This document shows positions 23,641-34,539 of a stretch of DNA of 64,000 bases, piece after piece (within the stretch, counting starts at the first letter, position 1; every line of letters starts with the position of its first letter). The position numbers and the translations under genes were made by a program. A model generated the notes under the pieces. It searched no databases, was not told the origin of the DNA, and was given only the letters and a program-made list of their open reading frames with translations. The DNA lies in assembly GCA_016748015.1 (NCBI GenBank), contig JAAOMT010000303.1, positions 1,012,288-1,076,287 of the forward strand, in the 5' to 3' direction. Origin of the DNA: Geosiphon pyriformis (Eukaryota; Glomeromycota; Glomeromycetes; Archaeosporales; Geosiphonaceae).

Positions 23641-26600
23641 GTGCAAGCCAACTAGAAGAAAACTCTTTTTACACTTTTAACTTAACTGATGATAACCATG
23701 ACATAGATGAATTAGCAATCAACCCCTCTGAATCCACAAGAAAGAAGAAGAAAGCCAAAGTTGATTTTGTTCTAGACCCCAATAAAGCTTCTACATCAAC
23801 TACTGACAACAATGAGCCCCCAAAAGCCAAAGTTTTCAAGAACCCTCCAAAGTTAAAACCCCCAGAAATAGTACAAAAATCCGGTCCCTATTCTGTTGTC
23901 AAAAACCTTATGGAAATCCCAGCACATATAACCTTTGGCCAATTGATGACCCATCCACAATTCAGAAAAGATTTTCGCAAATCCCTAATTCCAAAGAAAA
24001 AGACATCCAAAACCAACAAACGTCCTTGCCAAGCTGGACTTGCTGACAATAGCAATGTCACTCCTCTAATTTGTAAAGCCCAAGTGGCTGGCTACTTCAT
24101 CGATTTGATCCTAGACAGTGGATCATCTGTTAGTGTTATTGCCAAACACTTTCTTGAAGCAATTGGCAGAAAAATTGATGAACCATCCACACGACCAATG
24201 ACCAATATGCATGGTAATAAGAAAAAAGGGCTTGGCATAGCCAAAGCTATTTCTGTCCACATCAATGGCATCAGCATTGAAACTGATATGGAAGTGTCTG
24301 AAGCAAAAGAATACACCATCATTGTTGGCAATAAATGGCTCAAGAAAGCAAAGGCTTTGCTTGATTATGAACTCTGTGAACTAATCATCAGATGTGGTGA
24401 GAAACCCATTGTGGTTAAGTGTCACCATTGGACAACTCCCCCAGTACCCAAGCAGAGCCCAGAAGAAAATAAATCAGATGAATCAGATGATGAAGAAAGT
24501 GAGGAAGAAGAAGAACAAAAAGAACAAGAAGAACAAGAAGAACAAGAAGAAACTGCTGAACTCACCTATACTATCTTCACTAGCAATGGCAAACCACTAG
24601 ATAATGTTAAGGCAGATAAAGAAGGAATCATTGTTAATGACAAGTTAATCTGCTGGCCTTATTATGACATGCTCAGAAGAACCTTTAACAGAAAGCCAGG
24701 CAAGAAAGCCAAATACAGTTATTGGTGGCATGGTCCTTGTGCCCAGTGCTGGTGCGACAAACCATTGTATTCTCCTAGCGATGAATGCATGTTCTGCCTG
24801 ATCTATTACAAAGATTGGGAACCAATCAGCTTGATATTTCGAGAGGAAATAAAAGAAGTCCAAAAGTCCTTTGAAAACGAACCACCTGAAATCCAATCAC
24901 TGGTTGTAGAACAAAGAGAACCCTCTCCAGAAAAAAGAAAAGTAGACATTGAAAACCTGCTGGCTAGAAACAACTCAGTTATCTCAAAAGAAGGTGAACC
25001 TCCTGGACGTACATATGTAATACAACACACCATCATCACCAGAGAAACTCGCCCCATCCATTTGAAGCCCTATCAATCTAACTGGCACAATGATGAGTTT
25101 ATCAAAAAAGAAATAACTTGAATGAAAACCCTTGAATTCATACAGAAAACCAAGAGTGAATGGGCATTCCCAGTTGTAGTGGTATTCAAAAAAAGAGGAA
25201 CCCTACGCTTTTGTGTTGACTATCGCCAATTAAATGCCATTACTGAAAGAGACATGTACCCACTTCCCAAGATTGATACAATGCTAGACCAATTCTATAG
25301 TGCCACTTTCTTCTCAACCATTGACTTAACTGCTGGATTCTGGCAAGTAGAGATGGATCCAGAAAGCAAAAAGAAAACTGCCTTCATTACCAAGTATGGT
25401 ACCTACGAGTTCACAGTCATGCCTTTTGATCTCACAAATGCTCCTTCCACCTTTCAATGCTTAATGAACAAAGTATTTGAATCAGTAGAAGAAAACTTTG
25501 TTCTAGTCTACTTGGACGACATAATGGTATACTCAAAAACCTGGGATGAACATCTTGAACATTTGCAAAAGGTTTTTAACCTCCTTAGAAATGCTGGTCT
25601 CAAGATCAATCCAATCAAATCATTCTTTGGACGTCAATCCACCCAGTTCCTTGGCCATCTTATTACAAAAGATGGAATCTTCTCTGATCCAGCCAAAATT
25701 GAAAAAGTTCAAAACATTAGACAACCAATGAATGTTCATGAACTATGCTCTTTTCTTGGTTTGGCCTTTTATTATCACAAGTTTGTCAAGAATTTCTCCA
25801 AAATTGCTGCTCCTCTCAATTAGCTACTTAGGAAAAACATCAATTATCACTGGGGCACTCATTAACAAAAAGCATTTAAAATTCTGAAGGAAAAACTGGT
25901 TACAGAACCCATCCTCATGCAACCTAATTTGGATTGAACTTTTTTCCTCCACACTGATGCATCTGGCTATGGACTTGGTGCTGTTTTTTCCCAGAAAGAC
26001 AAAGATAGCAAGGAACATGCCATAACATATGCCAGTAGAACTCTCACACCAGCAGAAAAGAACTACTCAGTCACTGAGCAAGAATGCTTAGCAGTAGTTT
26101 GGGCTACCAGTTACTGGGACAAATATCTTAAGGGTGTGAAATTTTTGGTGGTAACAGATCACCAAGCTTTGGTTTGGCTACGCAACAAAAAAAACCTGGA
26201 ACATAAACGGATAACTCACTGGATACTCCACTTGGATGAATTCGACTATGACATTCAACACCGTAAAGGAGCTAATCATCAAAATGCTGACACTCTCTCC
26301 AGACTTACCATCCAGTGATAGTAAAACCCTTTCAAACCAAACCAACTTAATTATTTGTAACTTCCTCACAAACAAACATGATAATGAACTTGGACAACTA
26401 CTCTGCTTTAATGAAATTTTTGGGTAAAGGACAATACCTGCTGGACTATACTCGACAGCAAAGAGAACATTTGCACAAACAATCAAATTTCTATTTGATT
26501 CGCTAGAACCAGTTATATAAAAGAAATAAAAAAGATTTTGACCGCCCCCAGAGAGTCATTAGATTTAAAGAAAGAGAAATTGTGATCTACAATATGCATA

Positions 26601-27691
26601 CTGATCCATTAGCTGGACACTTTGGAAAAACAAAAACAATTCAAAAAACTTTAGCTCGCTATTATTGGCCTATCTTGGGAAAAGACATTGCTGAATACAT
26701 CAAAACCTGTGATACCTGCCAAAGAAGAGGAAAACCCAATCGCAAAGAAGATATCCATCCAATCTCTGTTGGTTAACCATTTGATAAAATTGGTATAGAT
26801 GTTGTTGGACTTTTAACAGTAACTCCTGATGGCAACAGATACATTATCACAGCTACCGACTATCTTACAAAGTGGGTAGAAGCAAGAGCCACCTCAGATC
26901 AAACAGCAGTCTCAATTGCCAATTTCATTTATGAAGATATTATCTGTCACTACAGCTGCCCCAAAGAACTTTTATCTGATAGAGGAAGAGCTTTTCTCAG
27001 TACACTGGTTGAAGAACTTTGCAAAAAAATGGGAATATGTCATAAACTCTCTTCCCCTTATTACCCCCAAACAAATGGCCTAGTGGAACATTTCAATAGA
27101 ACACTATGTGAAACCCTAGCCAAAACCAGTAAAAAAACCAACCTATGAGACAAAGTATTGCCTTCAGCCTTGTTTGCTTACAGAACTGTGAATCATGACA
27201 TAACAAGTTATGAACCCTTTTATCTGCTCTATGAATGAATAGCAACTCTACCAATAGAAACAAATATAGAAACAATACCTTTTGAAGAAATAACAATAGG
27301 AGATTACAAGGACATTTTGCAAAGAAGACTTGGTACCATTCTTGACTCATTAGTAAAAGCACGGATAATTGCCTTTGAAAAAATAAAACAGTTCCAAGAG
27401 AAGCTCAAAAAGAAAAAGATCTATAAAACACTTTCCTTAAGTGTTAGTGACTTAGTTTTGGAATATCGTTCAGACAGAGACAATGTCTATGGTAATAAAT
27501 TCTCTAGCTGGTGGAAAAGACCCTTTATAGTTAACAAAGTTTTGAACAATGGTTCTTATATCTTACAAGATCAATATGGAACAATATTCAGTGATTGCTC
27601 TGTTCATGGCACGCAACTCAAGAAATATCACAAACAACCTGATTGGTTACCTGTTGTGGTAATACTGACCCAAATGATCAGCAAAAATTAG
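23610..27691 (+). pseudogene. Ty3-1 pol: protease, reverse transcriptase, RNase H, integrase
   Basis: Protease: LILDSGSSVSVI at about 24105-24140 (DSG catalytic motif). A Glu-rich stretch and then a Cys-rich module (CAQCWC ... CMFC, 24738-24803) precede the reverse transcriptase. Reverse transcriptase 25130-25820 has FCVDYRQLN, STIDLTAGFWQV and the catalytic YLDD at about 25512; MPFDLTNAP has Asp where Gly is usual. RNase H: HTDASGYGLGAVF (25954), TEQECLAVVWA, TDHQAL. Integrase 26580-27690: an H-x-H..CDTCQ zinc region (26594-26720), DDE residues in GIDVVG, SDRG and VEHFNR, then a C-terminal GNKFSSWWKRPF region. Stops at 25119, 25821, 25861, 25936, 26776, 27145 and 27237; the integrase lies in a different frame from the RNase H, so an indel occurred between 26318 and 26582. 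Confidence 0.93.
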
Positions 27692-28395
27692 ATATAAATA
27701 AATGCATCATTCCCAAAACAGAAGTATCTTCAATTGACATAAACAATTATTTCCTGGATCAAAACATTCAAAATGCTTTCTATACTCTTCATGAGTACTG
27801 GATCAAGAACTATCCAAATGCTACTCTGACTATCAGAAAACAAACCACTATAACAGACAACAGTGGAACTCACACTGTTATTAGACCAAAAAAAACAACT
27901 ACCAGAAGAGAAAGAATTGGTGGCAAATTGGATAAATACCTGCTGGAAAGCATAACAGCAGCAATATTTTTACCTTCCAGCACAATTGGAAAAACAATAC
28001 AAGAAATTTTGCCTATAGACAAAAACTTGTCATATAGAAGACAACTAGAACTCTATGGTCGTCTTGGTGAAATCATAGAAGACATGAAGCTCATGAAGAA
28101 AACAACTTCAGAGATACAAGTGAAAATTTTGGGCATTATACGTTTAGATGTCCCAAGAGTTTTGATCATTGCAAGAAGAGCCAGAACTCTTATACAAAGA
28201 TTTGGTCTCTTGGATACAAAGCTTATTTCACCTCAAGTACTATATACTCTATCTACAAAAGACTTCAACAAACTAGTTAGTTTTGAGTTAGACAAAACTC
28301 TTCACATAAACTATCCCATAAATAGTTTGATTTTGCTGGAGCTCAATCTCTTTGAAGAGGATAATGTTATGATTGAAACACATAGTTTTTATTAA
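27643..28395 (+). CDS. Ty3-1 third reading frame, unknown function
   Basis: An uninterrupted frame of about 250 codons downstream of the integrase, overlapping the last 49 bases of pol in the -1 frame and ending 31 bases inside the right LTR. It has no ATG near its start, so it is either the displaced C-terminus of pol (after a frameshift or a one-base indel) or is made by splicing or frameshifting. The product is hydrophilic: an N-terminal part with FYTLHEYWIKNYP, a basic stretch TTTRRERIGGK (about residue 90), then a helix-rich Leu/Ile/Arg-rich C-terminal half with regularly spaced hydrophobics. No signal peptide or membrane helix is visible, which argues against an envelope protein. A decayed copy at 12395-12631 shows that it belongs to the family. 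I do not recognise the fold. Confidence 0.6.
   Translation: MVTCCGNTDPNDQQKLDINKCIIPKTEVSSIDINNYFLDQNIQNAFYTLHEYWIKNYPNATLTIRKQTTITDNSGTHTVIRPKKTTTRRERIGGKLDKYLLESITAAIFLPSSTIGKTIQEILPIDKNLSYRRQLELYGRLGEIIEDMKLMKKTTSEIQVKILGIIRLDVPRVLIIARRARTLIQRFGLLDTKLISPQVLYTLSTKDFNKLVSFELDKTLHINYPINSLILLELNLFEEDNVMIETHSFY
28354..28364 (+). other. Ty3-1 polypurine tract
   Basis: GAAGAGGATAA lies immediately before the right LTR start (TGTTATG at 28365), where the plus-strand primer of LTR elements is expected. It overlaps the third reading frame. Confidence 0.6.
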
Positions 28396-29030
28396 TTATC
28401 ACATGTATTAGCCAATGATGTCATATAATTAGCCATCCTATTTTTAGATAGTAATTGTTGACCTGATCAATGACCTGACTGTTGACCTGATTATTAACCT
28501 GATCATTGACCACTTTAGATAGCTATATAAGTGATGATTTCCTTAGCTGTAGAAAGACATGATTAAAGTAATGAAATAAACAATATCAATTACTTCCTCT
28601 CATAATCGCTTATTCCCTTTTCTTTACCTTCAAGTATCTACTTGTTGGCATTTACATACCTTATCTTTTTCCCTTCTTGATTTGTTTTTGTTAAAATTAG
28701 CCTAAGAAGCAATTGGCTTGCTCTTGTAATTCATTGAATAAAGAAACAATTGAAAAGTACAATGATACCTGTTATTGATTCTAAGAATCGCTGAGTTAAG
28801 GCATAGAATAATAGCAGCAGTGTTATCTTGTTGACAATTACGGACTATTCCTCTATCTTCAGATTTAAGAAAAGATTAGTGACTGTGATTTTTATGAGAC
28901 TAATCACGCACATTGAATTCCTACTTATTCAATTTGCTTTCTTATTGTAATTCTTTCTTTGTTTATTTCTATTACCATACAATACTGTTTTCCCTTGCTA
29001 TCCATTAGCTTGTTATTCCAACCCATAACA
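28365..29030 (+). repeat. Ty3-1 right LTR
   Basis: 666 bp, the same length as the left LTR with no indels that I can see. I count about 40 substitutions between the two copies, only two or three of them transversions. Confidence 0.95.
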
Positions 29031-30245
29031 TTATTTTTTGATCTAAAACTAACTACAGTATAACAAACTCTATTACCAGTTTTAAATAATTAATTAATGA
29101 TACAAGTTTTTTTATCAGCTTCTTTTAATAAAACATCTAGATTATAAGCTGTTATTTTTATAAGCAAAATAAACAAAATTACTCTAAAATAATTCTTAGA
29201 CATTTAAATATTGTGATCTTTCACAGTTTTTGTTATATGTACTAAATTTTTTCCAATTAAAAATAATTATTTAATTGTCAACTAATCTGTTTAAACTGAT
29301 TTAGCAAACTCTATTACAGCAATTAATTATTATCAAATTAATATTATTTAACTATATTTAAATACTACAACAATAATTATCTTTTTAATATATTCATAAG
29401 AATTTTTTTGATAATTACAGTCTAATTTGAACAGAGTTCTTGTTTTTTGAGATTGTTGTTTACAATAATGTTTTTTTTTGGCCAATAATATAGCCTTTTT
29501 TATCTTTTTTTTTATATAAATGTAGATCTAATAATTTTTTCAAATTTTAAAAAAGTAATAGTCTTTCCAAAACTATTTACAATTAAAAAAATTTTCCTAA
29601 TTACTTGAGTTTTTGCAGTTGTTAATTTATATTTTACTATTAAAATAATAATATTCAAAGCAAAAATTTTTTTAATTGTTATTTTAACAGAAGTTTTTAT
29701 TATCTTAAAATTAATTTATTTTTTGTTTAAAAAAATATTAAGAGAAAGTAAAAAAGATCTAATTTTTTCTTCTATATTAAAATTGAAAAAACCAAAAAAA
29801 AAATTATAATTGATACTAGTAATTATTCTTTTGGTTTTCAGAATAGTAATAGCTAAATTTAAAAGAAACTTACTATCAATACCAATTATAATACTATTAT
29901 TTTTATTATTATTAAACTTATTGTCTATATTCAAATACATACTACTATTAAAACCAAACTTAACTAAAAAAATATTGTTTTTGTCATCAAAGTATTTAAT
30001 ATTATTAAGCATAATCTTTTTTTCTAAAAAAAAATCACTAACAAAATCATGAAAAGTTTTTTTAAGCACTTTTTTCTTAAATATGCTATTACTTAAAACA
30101 GTTTTTAAGTCTATAACAAAGTGTTATATGTTTAAAAAATATTAAAAAAAAACAACAAGAAAATAAAACTTTTTTTTTAAAAAATATGCTTTTTAAAAAA
30201 TATTAAACATAAGAAAAAAAAAAGTTTTTTAAATTATAATCTATA
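29031..30245 (-). mobile_element. LINE B, 5' end segment (ORF1 start and leader)
   Basis: Continues LINE B across the Ty3-1 insertion and is collinear with LINE C 45845-47060. It includes the ORF1 N-terminus (minus frame 30069-29716: KKTFHDFVSDFF, KFGFNSSMY) and a leader with TATGCTTTTTAAAAAATA near 30186. Strongly A/T-shifted. Confidence 0.8.
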
Positions 30246-30739
30246 ATTTAATTAATATTAATAATAATAAACTATAAATATTTATTTATATTTTTAATTC
30301 TAAGTTAAAAAAATAGATTATAATATTATTAATTATTTTTAAAAAGCTAAAATTTTAATTAAATTAACAAATATGTTTCTGTTAAACCAGATTATACAAC
30401 TTTAAAATTATTAGTATTAAGTATATTTTTTATGTAAAGTATTAAATATAAACAGCTTTTATTAACAAATTTATTTTTTAAAAGAATTAAACATATATAT
30501 AAATTAATTAAAAATTAAATCTTTAAAATTTAAATACTTTTTATTATTAAAAAAATTTTTAAATAAAACACAAATTGTGATTATTTAAAAGCTAATTAGT
30601 AAAAATATTTTTAAATTTTTTAAAAAATTTTTTAATTTTAAAATATTAAAATATTATTATAAAAACAAAAAACATTAAATATATATATATTTTTTTAATG
30701 TAATTAATAAATAAAATCTAATTATTATCTAGTATACAG
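30246..30739. other. A/T-saturated spacer between LINE B and LINE C
   Basis: About 490 bp composed almost entirely of A and T. No gene, RNA or recognisable repeat was seen. Confidence 0.4.
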
Positions 30740-33488
30740 AATCAAATTAAGTAACTCAGACTAGACATGACTTATATACTTATCATATGTGGCTAGCCAT
30801 TTAGGCCAGACAAAACAACACTACACATTTATAAGAATCCTAATACTATTATTTAGGCCAGAAAAAAAAACATGGTTTATAATTACCAAAACTGATCATA
30901 AAAAATTTAATAATGCCAAAAGTCTAACTATACTATCTAACAACTTGGTTATTAAATTACCAATCAGACCAAACATTATATTATTATCTTTTATCAAACC
31001 AGCTTTTTCTATTTTAGCTCTAAATTTAGATCTACTAAGCCAAACTATAAAACAATGTTTCTATACCAGCTAATTTATAAAATTAACAATTGTTATTAGA
31101 GATTCTTTTTTGGTTTTAAAAACTGTCATTGCTTTAGCACATCAAGCTTTTAGCACAAAACTCTTACAGATTATAACATACAGATCTACATTTAATGAAC
31201 ATCTGAATAAAGTGTTCATCACAGAAAAAGAAAAAAAAAGAAAAAAGGTACAGACTTTAACTAATGATTTTCAAAGACCAGAAAACTCCAACAATATTTT
31301 TTTATAAGATTCAGCATCTTTAATACAAGTAAAAACATAATCTTGAAGTTCTATTTTATCACATAATAAATACAATATACTTGAATATCTTTTATTATAC
31401 AATTTCTTTTTAACTATTACTGATAAATGTTTATATACAGCTTTTATTAAGTATATATACAAATTGGCAGAATTTCTGTTAGTAAATTCAAACAATATAT
31501 GCTGATTAAAATATCATATTTTTATAATAAACAGCCAATCTATGTTTTCAATTAAATTATTTGACACTACTTTATAATTAAGACTGACTTTTTATTAAAC
31601 ACAACAAATAAAATAGTATATCTTACAAACAAAATATTAGACATTGCCAAAGACAGCCATGTTATTAGCCATAATATAATATTTATGTACTCTATTTGAC
31701 AGAAACAAAAAAAACCAGCAGTCTTACTTGCTATTTGATCTGTTTTTTTATTGTTTAGAATTTTCAAATAATTCTTAATCTTTATTTATCTAACTAAAAG
31801 ATTTTTATCTTTTATTAAATTTGTAATATGTTTTTTCTTTATCTAACAACAGTTGTAAAAGTCAGATACTATAAAACTTTCCTTAGCAACACAAGTATTA
31901 ATAGTCACCTGGTTATTTAGATGCAAAATTACTATATAAAATAAAAAAACATACTTTAAAGACAAAGCAACAGTCTGCAATTTAGCTAAAGTTAATAATA
32001 AAAGACTATTTACTTCAACTTTAATGTCCATATTTACAGCTAAAAAATATGTAGCAATTCTACTGACAATATTAGCAGAACTTAAGTTTTTTAAAGAATT
32101 ATTTATATATATCTTGATAGTATTAGACCAAATCTTATATAAGCATTTATGTATATCAAAAAACTCATCAAATTTCAGAACATTCAGACCATATAACATG
32201 CCAGTTTAAGCAGAATTAATTGAAGATGTTTCAATATTACACAGAAATTTTGACACCAACTTAAACCAAGATGACACAGAATCTTTAAAATTTAAATTTT
32301 TCCAATGGTAAAATGTTTTTTAATTTATAATATTACTCTTTCTATCCAAAAGCCTATTACCAAAAGCCATTTCAAATTTCTTTAAAAAGCATACTGAATT
32401 GTAGTAGAAAGACTTCTTTAAAATGTTTAACATTAAAAATCTTTTAAGATTATAAAATATATTGGGCAAATTATTATTCAGAAACAAATCATTGGCCAAA
32501 AAGTTCTTACCATTTCAGTTAAAAAATTATTAATAAGATTGATATACAGCTTTATAGAGTATTGCAAAAGATTCAAAAAAGTTTAGTCTAAAATTTGCAA
32601 ATCCAAAATTTTGTAACAGAACAGCCATTCAAAGATACTTGAAGCATTAAAAAAATTTACCACAAATGCTAATTTGCTTTCAGTTTGTATTTGTTTAAAT
32701 AACTTTAAACCATAAAGAGAAAGATAGTCTAATACTTTACTAAAAAAATCACATAATAAATTGGCTTTAGATTTAAGACTTTTTCTAATCATAATGTCTC
32801 ACTTATAATATATATTGAATGAGACAAAATTAAACTGAAATCTATATCTAAAAATAGGCTGTAAGATAGCTGACACCAAATAAAAGAACTGTTTATTCAT
32901 AATAGATTTTTTAAGCACTACATTAACAAAAAATTGAATATTAGAATAAGTTTTAACCAAATTTGGCTTTGACAATTTCTTAATTAATAAAAAGATTTTC
33001 AGATATCTGTGTACTTTATCTCTCTTGGCAATTAAAATTGGTAAGTCATTGATCTTTAAAAAAGCAATCTTAATATTTTGATTAATAAAAATAATTATTG
33101 TTTTTTTATTGTTTATTAAAATATTATTGATTATAAAAAATTCACTTACAATATTCAAAGCATATTGTATAAAAGTCTAACAATTCCCAATCCAAATTGT
33201 GTTATTTACAAATATACTAACAGCAAAAAAAAAATTATTTTATTATTATTCTCAATTCTGTCTGATTTGATTATAAACTTAGAATTAATTCAGTATTTAC
33301 ACAAATATTCATGTTTCTTAACTTTATACAAGAGTGGATCATAAAAATTCTCCAAAGAAGAAATGAAAATATTTCATCTTGATCTAACTCATTATGCATC
33401 TTATATCTATTTAAGAGACCAAAATTAATCATTACTCTATTAATTTTATTTTTATGTATACTGCCAAAAAATTTTATAAATTAATCAC
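30740..33488 (-). mobile_element. LINE C, 3' half (reverse transcriptase, RNase H, 3' UTR)
   Basis: Matches LINE A 3300-6045. The 3' UTR is at about 30740-30830 (ATGTGGCTAGCCATTTAGGCC). The minus frame 33158-32799 gives the post-catalytic reverse transcriptase region (INNKKTIIIFIN, RYLKIFLL, KLSKPNLVK, KQFFYLVSA), and 32199-31843 gives RNase H remains (LLTLAKLQTVALSLKYVFL). Less decayed than LINE B or D. It is cut at 33488 by Ty3-2 and resumes at 43085. Confidence 0.85.
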
Positions 33489-34358
33489 TGTTATAGGTGA
33501 TTATTTAAGATATGGAAACAAATAACAAACCCATAATTTGGTACTTAATAGCTTGATAGTGTTGATAAATTTAAAAGTTTTTATATTTAAAGGTTTTTGT
33601 GGAGTTTTTTGTATAATAGATAGAAATTTAATGGTTTCAGTAGCTTTCTGGAATGGTAATTCCATTAAATTTCTTTTTTCAGTATGGTGGCCAGTTTATT
33701 CTGGTAGTTATGTCTTTTTGGTAAGCTATTCTTAAATTTCTATATTCTATATTCTTATTTTTGGGCCTTTTACCAGACTATTCTTGATGTTAATTATTCA
33801 GCACTTAATCTTTTTAATTAATTAATAAATCAACAAACAACAAAAAAAAATAAAAAAAATAAAAAAAATAAGAATTAATATTCTGTTAATAACTGTGATC
33901 AAGAGCTATTGTTTTAGTGTAATTAAGTATTAGATATTATTAACATAAACTGTTAATAATAGATGAGTGGTAAAAATTTTTAATTAAACAACAATAACAT
34001 AGATTGAATAATAATAAGTATGTTTATTGAATATTTTGGTGAATTTACTTTGGTTAATAGTAACTATCTATAAAATGAAAATTAATTAATAGATAAAAAA
34101 AAATGCTAAATTAAAACTAAATCAAATACTTTTTTTGCTTCTAATATTACTAATATATATACATAATTAGTATTATATAAGATTCTTGAAATCCTGCAAT
34201 TTCTTCAGAAAAATTCTGAAATTCTAAAATTCTGGAATCTTGTAATTTTAAGTAAAGAATCTTGGTATTCTGAAATTCTAGAATTTTTTTGTTATTATGC
34301 CTACTTTTGATTGGTTATTTTTTTAATTATATAATACTTCTGCTTTTTATAAGTAACA
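33489..34358 (-). repeat. Ty3-2 left LTR (3' LTR of the element)
   Basis: Begins TGTTATAGGTGATTATTT and ends ATAAGTAACA. Aligns throughout with 42168-43084. Near its far end it contains several imperfect short repeats of an AATTCT-rich word. Confidence 0.88.
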
Positions 34359-34378
34359 TTATTTCCTTCTTTTTAATA

Positions 34379-34534
34379 TTAAGCTCTATTGAAATCTTCT
34401 AAACTTTCTAAATTTCCTTTTTGAATTAGCTCTATAACTTCTTTTTTCAGAATTACTTTTGTAATTTTGGTCTGCAATTTTTCAAATTGAGTGTTGATTA
34501 ATTCTTCTAATTGATTAATGATTACAGTATCCAT
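34379..34534 (-). CDS. 51-codon reading frame at the 3' end of Ty3-2
   Basis: ATG at 34534 to TAA at 34381-34379, beginning MDTVIINQLEELINTQFEKL and ending EDFNRA. It has no stop although the surrounding pol is riddled with them. The peptide is Leu/Ile/Glu/Lys-rich with a heptad-like pattern, possibly a short coiled coil. It lies between the post-integrase region of pol and the LTR and stays open about a dozen codons upstream of the ATG, so it may be the last piece of pol. Function unknown. Confidence 0.45.
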   Translation of the reverse strand: MDTVIINQLEELINTQFEKLQTKITKVILKKEVIELIQKGNLESLEDFNRA

Positions 34535-34539
34535 TGTTG

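Larger units (their letters stand above)
21348..29030 (+). mobile_element. Ty3-1, Ty3/gypsy-type LTR retrotransposon
   Basis: A 7.7-kb element with 666-bp LTRs at both ends (21348-22013 and 28365-29030, each starting TGTTATG and ending CATAACA), a primer-binding site, gag, pol ordered protease, reverse transcriptase, RNase H, integrase (the Ty3/gypsy order), and a third reading frame before the right LTR. It is inserted into LINE B: the bases TTAT flank both ends (21344-21347 and 29031-29034), and the LINE is collinear with LINE C across the join. Gag and pol are interrupted by at least a dozen stops, mostly former TGG/CAA/CAG codons, and by frameshifts, so this copy cannot move by itself. 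It is nonetheless the least decayed LTR element here. Confidence 0.95.

Noticed and set aside
24394-24600. 68-codon Lys/Asn-rich plus-strand frame
   Set aside because: Out-of-frame reading of the Glu-rich stretch in Ty3-1 pol.
28365-28395. third frame of Ty3-1 as an envelope gene
   Set aside because: Its position fits but there is no signal peptide, membrane anchor, or Cys/glycosylation pattern.
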